Assembly (NCBI GenBank): GCA_030917185.1
Contig: JAUPVF010000030.1
Coordinates: 1-15,889 of the forward strand
Length of the DNA: 15,889 nt
Source: Patescibacteria group bacterium
Lineage (GTDB): Bacteria > Patescibacteriota > Minisyncoccia > Phycocordibacterales > DATDWN01
Direction: 5' to 3'
Each line of letters opens with the position of its first letter. Position 1 is the first letter of the stretch. Below the pieces are notes generated by a model. It did not search any database and had not been told where the DNA came from. It saw nothing but the letters and a program-made list of their open reading frames with translations. The position numbers were made by a program, and so were the translations under genes. Below are positions 8,387-14,234 of the stretch, one piece after another.

Positions 8387-9346
8387 ATGTCTGACTATAC
8401 AATCGTATTACCATCAAAACCAAGAATCGTCTCTGAAGCCGATTTTTCTGGTTCATATGAAATTGATGGCTTGTATCCTGGCTATGGCCACACACTTGGC
8501 AACTCATTGCGACGTATTATTCTGTCATCACTTCCAGGTGCTGCTATAACTGCAGTTAAAATCGCTGGTGTAGAGCACGAGTTTTCTGTTGTTCCTGGGG
8601 TCAAAGAAGACGCTATCACTATTTTGCTAAACTTAAAAAAAGTTCGCATCCGAATCGTCTCAGATGAACCTCAGACCCTCACACTCAAGGTAAAAGGCGT
8701 CAAAGATGTTACTGCGGGTGACATTAAAGTGTCTGGTGGAGTAGAGATACTTAACCCAGAGTTGGTTATTGCAACCATGACAGACAAAAACGCTGAACTT
8801 GATATTGAGATTCGAGCAGAAAAAGGTCTCGGTTTTGTGTCAAAAGAAATTCTCCAGAAAAACAGAGTTGATATTGGTCAGATCACACTTGATGCTATTT
8901 TTACACCAATCAGACGAGTAAGTTACGAAGTTGAAAATATGCGTGTCGGTGATCGAACAGATTTTAACCGTTTGAAAGTGTTTATTGAAACAGACGGGAC
9001 AATTGCACCAAAAGAAGCTCTAGAAAAATCAATTGAAATCATGATTAGCCAGTTAAAGGCAATTGTTGGTTTCAAAGAAGAAGACGTGATTATGCCATCT
9101 ACCAGCGGACACAAAGAGTCAGATGAAAAAAGTGATGAGGTTGACGACGATGTATTGAAAACTCGCATTGAAACATTGACCTTGTCTGCTCGAACATTAA
9201 ACGCGCTTTCAAATGCAAATATCCGAACAGTCGGAGGTTTGGCACGAAAGAAAGAAAAAGACATCCTTGATATTGAAGGTTTGGGATCAAAAGGTTTAGG
9301 AGAAATCAAGGAAGTATTAGAAACTTTCGGTATTACATTAAAATAA
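8387..9346 (+). CDS. rpoA: DNA-directed RNA polymerase subunit alpha
   Basis: The 319-residue alpha subunit nucleates RNA polymerase assembly and contacts UP elements and activators. The N-terminal domain (about 1-230) shows GYGHTLGNSLRRIILSSLPG, the dimerisation and beta-binding region, and VENMRVGDRTDFNRL. An acidic, Ser-rich linker covers roughly 240-258. The C-terminal domain follows, with SARTLNALSNANIRTVGGL and a helix-hairpin-helix block IEGLGSKGLGEIKEVL; the Arg of SARTLNAL corresponds to the DNA-contact R265 of E. coli. Length is close to the usual 310-330. It is transcribed from its own promoter and probably also by read-through from infA. Confidence 0.98.
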   Translation: MSDYTIVLPSKPRIVSEADFSGSYEIDGLYPGYGHTLGNSLRRIILSSLPGAAITAVKIAGVEHEFSVVPGVKEDAITILLNLKKVRIRIVSDEPQTLTLKVKGVKDVTAGDIKVSGGVEILNPELVIATMTDKNAELDIEIRAEKGLGFVSKEILQKNRVDIGQITLDAIFTPIRRVSYEVENMRVGDRTDFNRLKVFIETDGTIAPKEALEKSIEIMISQLKAIVGFKEEDVIMPSTSGHKESDEKSDEVDDDVLKTRIETLTLSARTLNALSNANIRTVGGLARKKEKDILDIEGLGSKGLGEIKEVLETFGITLK

Positions 9347-9364
9347 GTTAGTTACAGAACGATT

Positions 9365-9712
9365 ATGAATCATCATAAAACAAAACGAAAATTTGGACGA
9401 GTACGGAAAGTGCGAAATGCACTGCTTAAATCTCTTGCCTTGTCACTTGTTTTGCATGGCAGAATCCAGACAACAGATGCAAAGGCGCGAGAACTTCGTC
9501 CGTACGTAGAAAAAATGGTGACTCAGGGTCGTTCTAAGACAGTTACTGCTCGACGACTCTTGTCTGCAAAAATCGGTGTCTCTGGTGCCGAGAAAATGGT
9601 AAATGATATTTCTCCAAAATACATGACACGGGTTGGGGGATACACTCGCATTACCAAGTTGCCAAGACGTCTCTCAGATGGTAGTCTAATGGCTGTCATT
9701 GAATTTGTATAA
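9365..9712 (+). CDS. rplQ: 50S ribosomal protein L17
   Basis: The 115-residue protein belongs to the large subunit near the exit tunnel. The start MNHHKTKRKFGR is the L17 pattern (family: MRHRK..RKLGR), and ALLKSLALSLVLHGRIQTTDAKARELRPYVEKM is represented by its blocks ALLKSLA, GRIQTTDAKA and ELRPYVEK. The terminal GGYTRITKLPRRLSDGSLMA is also typical. It follows rpoA by 18 bases, its conserved neighbour in bacteria. No Shine-Dalgarno sequence is seen. Confidence 0.97.
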   Translation: MNHHKTKRKFGRVRKVRNALLKSLALSLVLHGRIQTTDAKARELRPYVEKMVTQGRSKTVTARRLLSAKIGVSGAEKMVNDISPKYMTRVGGYTRITKLPRRLSDGSLMAVIEFV

Positions 9713-9722
9713 TATAACCACT

Positions 9723-10067
9723 ATGAAATACGTACTTGATGCAGAAAACAAAAGAATTGGAAGAATTGCCACAGAAGCGGCAGTATTTCTTATGGGTAAA
9801 AACGATCCTAAATTTGCTCGAAACATCGTTCCTGCGGTTACCGTAGAAATCAAAAATGCATCAAAAGCATTAATTGATGATAGTAAAATGTCTCAGAAAA
9901 CATATAGCCGATATTCTGGTTACCCAGGAGGTTTGAAACAGCCAACCATGTCGCAGGTTATTGAGAAAAAAGGTCATGGCGAATTATTCAAAGAGGCCGT
10001 CTGGGGAATGCTTCCAAAAAATAAATTGCGAAGTAAAATGATCCTCAATTTAATTATTACCGAGTAA
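9723..10067 (+). CDS. rplM: 50S ribosomal protein L13, short
   Basis: I start at the ATG 9723 because MKYVLDAENKRIGRIAT aligns with the L13 N-terminus; a TTG at 9699 would overlap rplQ. The 114-residue product carries the L13 blocks TYSRYSGYPGGLK and KEAVWGMLPKNKLRSKM. E. coli L13 has 142 residues; this one lacks part of the N-terminal arm and the C-terminal tail that normally follows the KNKLG region. It lies 10 bases after rplQ and 9 bases before rpsI, the usual L13-S9 pair. L13 is an early 23S rRNA assembly protein. Confidence 0.95.
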   Translation: MKYVLDAENKRIGRIATEAAVFLMGKNDPKFARNIVPAVTVEIKNASKALIDDSKMSQKTYSRYSGYPGGLKQPTMSQVIEKKGHGELFKEAVWGMLPKNKLRSKMILNLIITE

Positions 10068-10076
10068 TACAACATT

Positions 10077-10475
10077 ATGGAAGACACATCCTCAAAATAT
10101 ATTCAGGCGGTTGGACGACGAAAGACATCAGTTGCTCGTGTTCGTATTGTTCCTGCATCAAAATCAACATTTGTTGTAAATGAAAAAGAACTCCATGCGT
10201 ATTTTCCAACAGAAGAAATGCAAATGTTGGTTAAACAACCATTGTCAGATATTTCTGAAAAATTCAAAATCACTGCACACATTGTTGGAGGAGGTATTCA
10301 TTCACAGGCAGAAGCGATGCGACACGGAATTGCCCGAGCACTTGTTGCCTTCAATATTGATCTTCGACGACCTTTGAAAAAAGAAGGATATTTGAAACGT
10401 GATCCACGTAGTAAAGAACGACGAAAATTCGGTCTCAAGAAAGCCCGAAAATCACCACAGTGGTCTAAGCGTTAA
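10077..10475 (+). CDS. rpsI: 30S ribosomal protein S9
   Basis: The 132-residue protein binds the 30S head, and its basic C-terminal tail reaches the P-site tRNA. It shows AVGRRKTSVARVRIVP at the start, HIVGGGIHSQAEAMRHGIARAL in the middle (blocks GGGIHSQAEA and RHGIARAL), and the diagnostic end KKARKSPQWSKR with the terminal Lys-Arg. Length is normal. It is the last gene of the operon and is followed directly by a strong terminator. Confidence 0.97.
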   Translation: MEDTSSKYIQAVGRRKTSVARVRIVPASKSTFVVNEKELHAYFPTEEMQMLVKQPLSDISEKFKITAHIVGGGIHSQAEAMRHGIARALVAFNIDLRRPLKKEGYLKRDPRSKERRKFGLKKARKSPQWSKR

Positions 10476-10507
10476 AAATAAAATACCTCTTCGGAGGTAT
10501 TTTATTT
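10476..10507. terminator. Strong terminator with UUCG loop after rpsI
   Basis: A perfect 14-bp stem (10476-10489 with 10494-10507) is capped by TTCG closed by C-G, the very stable cUUCGg tetraloop. The stem starts at the base after the rpsI stop. Its upper part is GC-rich (ACCTC/GAGGT) and its right arm supplies the T-rich tract. The A-rich left arm would act the same way on the other strand, so it can be bidirectional. Confidence 0.9.
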
Positions 10508-10541
10508 AGCGTGACCAATTATAGTGTATGGTGCAGGAAAC

Positions 10542-10752
10542 AGAAGTTTTTAATTAATTTTTTAGAGCACGCATAAATCGTTGGTACGATTTTGCTCTTC
10601 CTCAACAATCAAGAAAACAATCTCCTCAATGCTTGCCTTCTCGCAAACTCCTCGTGGAGTACCACTTCGTCAGACAATGCTTCAGGCTGGCGCATTTCGT
10701 CGTTGTTTTCTAATTGTTTCCGGGGTCTCTAAAAAATTAATTAAAAACTTCT
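10542..10752. repeat. Palindromic MITE-like repeat element, complete copy
   Basis: This 211-bp element has perfect 26-bp terminal inverted repeats (10542-10567 and 10727-10752). Inside the left end is a hairpin AAATCGT-TGGT-ACGATTT (10575-10592), wrapped by AGAGCA (10564-10569) and TGCTCT (10593-10598). A second small hairpin ACTCC-TCGT-GGAGT is at 10647-10660. Bases 10558-10691 align without gaps to 15756-15889: 33 of the first 40 bases match, then 13 bases are mostly different, then 81 of 81 match (10611-10691). It occupies most of the non-coding stretch 10476-10818. No transposase is present, so any movement would need help from elsewhere. I see no clear target-site duplication. Confidence 0.85.
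10609..10695 (-). CDS. Possible 28-residue peptide inside the repeat
   Basis: An open frame runs from an ATG at 10695 to a TGA at 10609, giving a peptide that begins MRQPEALSDE and ends RRLFS, charged and predicted helical. In the second repeat copy the same frame from Gln3 to the final Ser is identical and stops at the same codon, but with TAG instead of TGA. No Shine-Dalgarno sequence is visible and the copies are too similar to test for coding selection. It may equally be a by-product of the conserved core. Confidence 0.2.
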   Translation of the reverse strand: MRQPEALSDEVVLHEEFARRQALRRLFS

Positions 10753-10780
10753 ATGTCCAGTAGATATCTTAAGGGAATAG

Positions 10781-10811
10781 AGATTTGCAAAATCTAATTT
10801 TGTGATAGTAT
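10781..10811 (+). promoter_or_regulatory. grpE promoter with overlapping palindrome
   Basis: TGATAGTAT (10803-10811) is an extended -10 box of the same form as that before infA. A TTGCAA (10785-10790) lies 15 bases upstream, short for a -35 spacing but tolerable with an extended -10. A palindrome AGATTT-GCA-AAATCT (10781-10795) covers this region and could be an operator. Transcription would begin at or next to the ATG at 10819. Confidence 0.5.
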
Positions 10812-10818
10812 GTACACC

Positions 10819-11421
10819 ATGAAAGATGACGAAATAAAAAATAATATACATGACGAAAAGGAGCCGGAAATTGATACTGATCCCGGAGATGATGTTGTAT
10901 TTGAGGATAATACTGAGGTGACTGGGGCTGATTATGCTCACAAAGTAAAACAACTAAAAGAACGCATAAAAGAACTTGAGAAAAAGAATACCGAACTTTT
11001 GGATGGGTGGCAGAGAGAACGAGCAGAAATCATAAATCTGAAAAAACGGGATGAAGAAGGCAAAAAGGAATTTATGAAATTTGCCAAGGAGGATATTATT
11101 GGCGAACTTCTCACCGTCCTTGATTCGTTTGAATCTGCTTTCAAAAATAAAGAGGCATGGGAAAAGGCAGATAAAAACTGGCGTATGGGGATTGAGTATA
11201 TTCACTCACAACTGTTGTCTGTGCTTAACCAGAATGGTTTGACTATTATAAATCCATTAGGCGAGCAGTTTGACCACAACAGGGATGAGGCGATTGAAAA
11301 TGTGGTCGTAGAGGATGAATCAAAAGATGGGAAAATTGTTGAGGTGGTGCAGGTGGGGTATAACCTGCACGATAAACAAATCCGTGCTCCAAAGGTTAAA
11401 GTAGGCGAATATAAAAAATAA
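10819..11421 (+). CDS. grpE: Nucleotide exchange factor GrpE
   Basis: GrpE releases ADP from DnaK and resets the Hsp70 cycle. The 200-residue protein has an acidic disordered N-terminus (about 1-35), a long coiled coil (about 38-90, KQLKERIKELEKKNTELL onwards) and a C-terminal beta-wing with NPLGEQFDHNRDEAI and the ending GYNLHDKQIRAPKVKVG, which matches the family block GY...R.IRPA.V.V. I chose the ATG at 10819 (MKDDEIKN) over 10810 because the latter lies inside the -10 box. It stands alone, with a promoter and, downstream, a convergent small gene. No hrcA precedes it, unlike many hrcA-grpE-dnaK-dnaJ operons. Confidence 0.93.
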   Translation: MKDDEIKNNIHDEKEPEIDTDPGDDVVFEDNTEVTGADYAHKVKQLKERIKELEKKNTELLDGWQRERAEIINLKKRDEEGKKEFMKFAKEDIIGELLTVLDSFESAFKNKEAWEKADKNWRMGIEYIHSQLLSVLNQNGLTIINPLGEQFDHNRDEAIENVVVEDESKDGKIVEVVQVGYNLHDKQIRAPKVKVGEYKK

Positions 11422-11428
11422 ATCAGGC

Positions 11429-11456
11429 AAGGAAAACCGCCAAAAGGAGCTGGCGG
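11429..11456 (-). terminator. Terminator of the minus-strand small membrane gene
   Basis: On the minus strand CCGCCA (11456-11451) and TGGCGG (11442-11437) form a 6-bp GC stem followed by TTTTCCTT. The T run is on the minus-strand side, so it serves the small gene at 11486-11665, although the hairpin could also slow transcription leaving grpE. The neighbouring GGCGGCCCCCCTGGCGGC run is markedly GC-rich for this window. Confidence 0.55.
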
Positions 11457-11485
11457 CCCCCCTGGCGGCAGTGGTTGTCTCACCG

Positions 11486-11665
11486 TCAATTTAAGAGATA
11501 TTTTCCAACAGCGAGACATCCGAGAAGCAGTGTTATGCTTCGAAACATTTCTTCACTCCGATTTTGTGATTGGGTAATTCCCTGGATGGTTCGAAGTGTA
11601 AAGGTGATGCTGAGGATAACGCAAATTATCCAAAAACCAATCATTGATCCATATAGTGTTTGCAT
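11486..11665 (-). CDS. Small membrane protein of 59 residues, unknown function
   Basis: I do not recognise a family. The frame runs from ATG 11665 to TGA 11488-11486. The peptide begins MQTLYGSMIG and contains a strongly hydrophobic stretch (about residues 9-24, IGFWIICVILSITFTL), a polar middle (QSQNRSEE, about 32-39) and a second, shorter hydrophobic stretch (about 40-58, MFRSITLLLGCLAVGKYLL). It is therefore probably a hairpin membrane protein. Support for a real gene is unusually good for its size: GGGAG seven bases before the ATG, a TTGACT-N17-TATAAT promoter, and a terminator after the stop. It is divergent from the 101-residue gene at 11756 and convergent with grpE. A + strand reading of the same DNA gives an unconvincing protein. 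It is the only confident-looking gene in the window ending in TGA. Confidence 0.65.
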   Translation of the reverse strand: MQTLYGSMIGFWIICVILSITFTLRTIQGITQSQNRSEEMFRSITLLLGCLAVGKYLLN

Positions 11666-11683
11666 AGATAATCTCCCAAGTAA

Positions 11684-11712
11684 ATTATATCACTTTCTAT
11701 ATAAACAGTCAA
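11684..11712 (-). promoter_or_regulatory. Near-consensus promoter of the small membrane gene
   Basis: Read on the minus strand, TTGACT (11712-11707), a 17-base spacer and a perfect TATAAT (11689-11684) make the best sigma-70 type promoter in the window, with 11 of 12 consensus bases at ideal spacing. The ATG follows 18 bases after the -10, leaving a leader of about 12 bases that begins close to GGGAG. Confidence 0.8.
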
Positions 11713-11736
11713 GTACACTTAAAGCCACACAGATTG

Positions 11737-11742
11737 TATAAT
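11737..11742 (+). promoter_or_regulatory. -10 box of the 101-residue gene
   Basis: A perfect TATAAT lies 13 bases before the ATG at 11756. No convincing -35 is found at the expected 11714-11720. The minus-strand -35 at 11707-11712 lies just upstream, so the two divergent promoters are packed into about 60 bases and may compete or share a regulator. Confidence 0.5.
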
Positions 11743-11755
11743 CTATAGCACAAGC

Positions 11756-12061
11756 ATGAAGCAGAATGCCCTTACAAAAGGTAATTTCATAGAGAAAATC
11801 GTCCGGAATCAGGATGGGCGACTTGTTCGTGCTACATTTTGTCTGTATGAACATAATGGACGTCTCAAGGCACGAGTCGTTAGTTTTGTTTATTTGGAGG
11901 AAAAAGTAGAGATTGCACAAAACCACCTCGTTTTGTGTGGTTTATGTGTAGAAAACACTTTCAATACCGCCATCAGTTTTGAGCGACCCGTTGTCTCTCC
12001 ATATTTCAATAAAAATATATTATATTCCTCAGGATCTAAACCTCGCGCTCCTACTTTTTAA
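11756..12061 (+). CDS. Hypothetical protein of 101 residues
   Basis: No family is recognised. The protein begins MKQNALTKGNFIEKI and shows alternating strands typical of a small beta-sheet domain (RATFCLYEHNGRLKARVVSFVYL is split into RATFCLYEH, GRLKARVV and SFVYLEE, about residues 24-49). A CGLC pair of cysteines is at about 61-64. The last 25 residues are polar, with PYF and SKPRAPTF, and look flexible. There is no signal peptide or membrane helix. It has a TATAAT box upstream, no Shine-Dalgarno sequence, and a hairpin terminator six bases after its stop. It lies between grpE and dnaK, and the gene on its left is divergent. The long open frame with a promoter and terminator supports a real gene; its role is unknown. 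Confidence 0.6.
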   Translation: MKQNALTKGNFIEKIVRNQDGRLVRATFCLYEHNGRLKARVVSFVYLEEKVEIAQNHLVLCGLCVENTFNTAISFERPVVSPYFNKNILYSSGSKPRAPTF

Positions 12062-12066
12062 TTTGA

Positions 12067-12096
12067 TTACCGAAACTCTTTTTCGGTAACACTTTT
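12067..12096 (+). terminator. Hairpin after the 101-residue gene
   Basis: TTACCGAAA (12067-12075) and TTTCGGTAA (12081-12089) make a perfect 9-bp stem with a CTCTT loop, followed by CACTTTTC. It is placed correctly to end the preceding gene. Its right arm is also part of the longer element at 12081-12219. Confidence 0.6.
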
Positions 12097-12219
12097 CTGG
12101 AACCAGAATAATTTTCTGCTGAAAATTTTCTTCATGCTCGGCCCGTCGGCCTGTGCAACCTGCCCGGATGATTGAAAGCATTCCAGTCGGGCGGGTGTTC
12201 CATAAAAATATTACCGAAA
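12081..12219. other. Structured multi-hairpin element before dnaK (candidate RNA or small palindromic repeat)
   Basis: The ends 12081-12100 and 12200-12219 are inverted repeats matching at 17 of 20 positions, nine of them in a row. Between them are four more hairpins: TCTG-GAAC-CAGA (12096-12107), AATTTTC-TGCT-GAAAATT (12110-12127), a GGCC-CGTC-GGCC stem-loop (12140-12151) with outer pairs, and a 9-bp stem CCTGCCCGG (12159-12167) with TCGGGCGGG (12187-12195). The interior is GC-rich compared with the flanks. No open frame of note is seen on either strand. It could be a non-coding or leader RNA, or a small mobile palindromic element with no other copy in this window. The remaining 59 bases to dnaK show no promoter I can defend. 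Confidence 0.5.
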
Positions 12220-12278
12220 CGAGTTTCTAGATTCTGTATTCACTTTATTAAAAATAAACATTAAAACAAACTAACATT

Positions 12279-14189
12279 ATGTCTAAAATTATAGGTATTG
12301 ATCTCGGTACAACTAACTCTGCTGTTGCAGTGATGGAGGTTGGTCAGCCAAAGATATTGGAAAATGCGGAGGGTGCACGAACTACTCCGTCTATTATTGC
12401 AGTATCAAAAACAGGTGAACGACTTGTTGGTCTTTTGGCAAAACGACAGGCGGTGACAAATCCAAAGAACACAATTTTTGGTATCAAGCGATTTATTGGG
12501 CACACATTTGAAGATAATGCAGTCCAGAAAGACAAAGCGATTGTGCCGTTTGAGGTTTTGAAATCAGATAACGGTGGAGTGAAAGTTAAAATGAATGATA
12601 AGGAATACACTCCGGAAGAAATTTCTGCCATGGTTATCGGCAAATTAAAAGCAGATGCTGAGGCAAAAATTGGTGAGAAAGTCACTCAAGCAATTATCAC
12701 GGTACCTGCATATTTTAACGATTCACAACGACAAGCAACTAAAGATGCTGGTCAGATTGCAGGACTTGAGGTATTGCGTATCATCAACGAACCAACTGCA
12801 GCTGCTCTTGCCTACGGGTTTGACAAGAACAGAAAGGATGAAAAAATTGTTGTGTTTGACTTTGGTGGAGGGACATTTGATGTGTCTGTATTGGAAGTTG
12901 ATGTTGATGAAGTCGGTGGTGATATCAAAGTGAAATCAACAGACGGTGACTCACATTTGGGAGGTAAAGATATTGACCAAAAAATTATCAATTATCTTGC
13001 TGATGAATTCAAAAAAGAATCTGGTATTGATTTGCGTGGAGACACCCTTGCTTTGCAACGACTTGATGAGGCAGCAGAAAAGGCAAAAATTGAACTATCA
13101 AGTGCAATGGAATCAGAAATCAACATTCCGTTCATTACATCAGATGCATCAGGTCCACGACACTTGCTGATTAAACTCAGTCGAGCAAAACTAGAAGAAC
13201 TGACAAGTGAATTTCTGGATCGAGCAATGGCTATTACTAAACGAGCCATGGAAGCGTCAGGGTTTAGCATTTCAGAAATCAATGAGGTTATATTGGTTGG
13301 AGGACAAACTCGTATGCCAAAAATGGTAGAACGAGTACGGGAATACTTTGGTAAAGAGCCAAACAAATCAATTAACCCAGATGAGGTTGTGGCATTAGGT
13401 GCTGCAATTCAAGGAGGTATTATGTCTGGTGATGTTAAAGATGTGCTTTTGCTGGACGTTACTCCTTTGTCACTCGGTATTGAAACCATGGGAGGTGTCG
13501 CAACTAAACTGATAGAGCGAAACACAACCATCCCTGCATCACGGTCACAAGTTTTCTCAACTGCCGCTGATAACCAAACATCCGTAGAAATTCATATCGT
13601 TCAGGGTGAACGGGCAATGGCGAACGATAACAAATCTCTTGGCCGATTTATTCTTGATGGAATTCCTCCTGCACCACGTGGTATGCCACAAGTTGAAGTA
13701 ACATTTGACTTGGATGCTAACGGAATTTTGTCCGTTAAAGCAAAAGACAAGGCAACAAACAAAGAGCAATCAATTCGCATTGAAGCACGTTCTGGTCTGT
13801 CTAAAGAAGATATTGAAAAAATGCAGAAAGATGCCGAGGCACATAGTGCAGAGGATCAGAAGAAAAAAGATTTGGCTGAAGTTCGTAACATCGCAGAACA
13901 ATTAATTTACACATCAGAAAAATCACTGAAAGATGCAGGGGATAAAGTTTCTGCTGAGTTGAAAACATCTGTTGAGTCAAAAATCGCTGAGTTGAAAAAA
14001 GTTAAAGATGGTGATGCAATGGATACAATTAAAAAAGCCACAGAGGAACTTTCAACTGAACTGTCAAAAATCGGCGAGGCAATAAATAAAGCAAACCAAG
14101 AGCAACCTCAATCAAATCCAACCGGTACAGAAAAGAAAGACGAAAATGTCAGAGATGCTGATTTTGAGGAAAAGAAAAGCGAAGAGTAA
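12279..14189 (+). CDS. dnaK: Chaperone protein DnaK (Hsp70)
   Basis: This 636-residue ATP-driven chaperone binds exposed hydrophobic peptides. The nucleotide-binding domain shows IIGIDLGTTNSAVAVME (phosphate 1, from about residue 4), NEPTAAALAYGFDK, VVFDFGGGTFDVSVLE (phosphate 2) and ILVGGQTRMPKM (adenosine site). The interdomain linker VLLLDVTPLSLGIE is at about 389-402, the substrate-binding beta domain follows, and then the helical lid. The tail is charged and ends with DADFEEKKSEE, like the conserved C-terminal motif of bacterial DnaK. Length is standard. It is monocistronic in appearance, with a structured element upstream and a hairpin after the stop. GrpE and DnaJ, its partners, are encoded 0.9 kb upstream and 0.5 kb downstream. 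No CIRCE repeat (TTAGCACTC-N9-GAGTGCTAA) is present. Confidence 0.99.
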   Translation: MSKIIGIDLGTTNSAVAVMEVGQPKILENAEGARTTPSIIAVSKTGERLVGLLAKRQAVTNPKNTIFGIKRFIGHTFEDNAVQKDKAIVPFEVLKSDNGGVKVKMNDKEYTPEEISAMVIGKLKADAEAKIGEKVTQAIITVPAYFNDSQRQATKDAGQIAGLEVLRIINEPTAAALAYGFDKNRKDEKIVVFDFGGGTFDVSVLEVDVDEVGGDIKVKSTDGDSHLGGKDIDQKIINYLADEFKKESGIDLRGDTLALQRLDEAAEKAKIELSSAMESEINIPFITSDASGPRHLLIKLSRAKLEELTSEFLDRAMAITKRAMEASGFSISEINEVILVGGQTRMPKMVERVREYFGKEPNKSINPDEVVALGAAIQGGIMSGDVKDVLLLDVTPLSLGIETMGGVATKLIERNTTIPASRSQVFSTAADNQTSVEIHIVQGERAMANDNKSLGRFILDGIPPAPRGMPQVEVTFDLDANGILSVKAKDKATNKEQSIRIEARSGLSKEDIEKMQKDAEAHSAEDQKKKDLAEVRNIAEQLIYTSEKSLKDAGDKVSAELKTSVESKIAELKKVKDGDAMDTIKKATEELSTELSKIGEAINKANQEQPQSNPTGTEKKDENVRDADFEEKKSEE

Positions 14190-14204
14190 GGGTGTCATTA
14201 AAAA

Positions 14205-14230
14205 TCAACCGGCCCCATATGAGGCCGGTT
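14205..14230. terminator. Convergent terminator between dnaK and the phosphatase-like gene
   Basis: AACCGGCC (14207-14214) and GGCCGGTT (14223-14230) form an 8-bp GC-rich stem with an 8-base loop. On the minus strand it is followed by GATTTTT, a proper terminator tail for the gene at 14235-14576. On the + strand only TGGTTTA follows, so dnaK termination is probably weaker. Confidence 0.75.
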
Positions 14231-14234
14231 TGGT

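Noticed and set aside
9708..9713. TATAAT at the rplQ-rplM junction
   Set aside because: It overlaps the last codons and stop of rplQ, no -35 partner is visible, and the genes are only 10 bases apart, so chance is more likely than a promoter.
10542..10752. Insertion sequence with transposase
   Set aside because: Terminal inverted repeats are present, but 211 bp cannot encode a transposase and no transposase fragment is visible, so it is listed as a repeat.
10581..10763. 60-residue + strand open frame within the repeat
   Set aside because: It starts with TTG, runs across hairpins and the right terminal inverted repeat, and has no ribosome binding site or promoter. The second copy differs in the part before the core.
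11475..11741. 88-residue + strand open frame after grpE
   Set aside because: It lies opposite the 59-residue minus-strand gene, includes that gene's promoter, and has no promoter or Shine-Dalgarno sequence of its own. The minus-strand reading has complete gene signals.
12220..12278. dnaK promoter
   Set aside because: Weak hexamers such as TTACCG and TATTAA can be combined, but none reaches a reasonable match and spacing.
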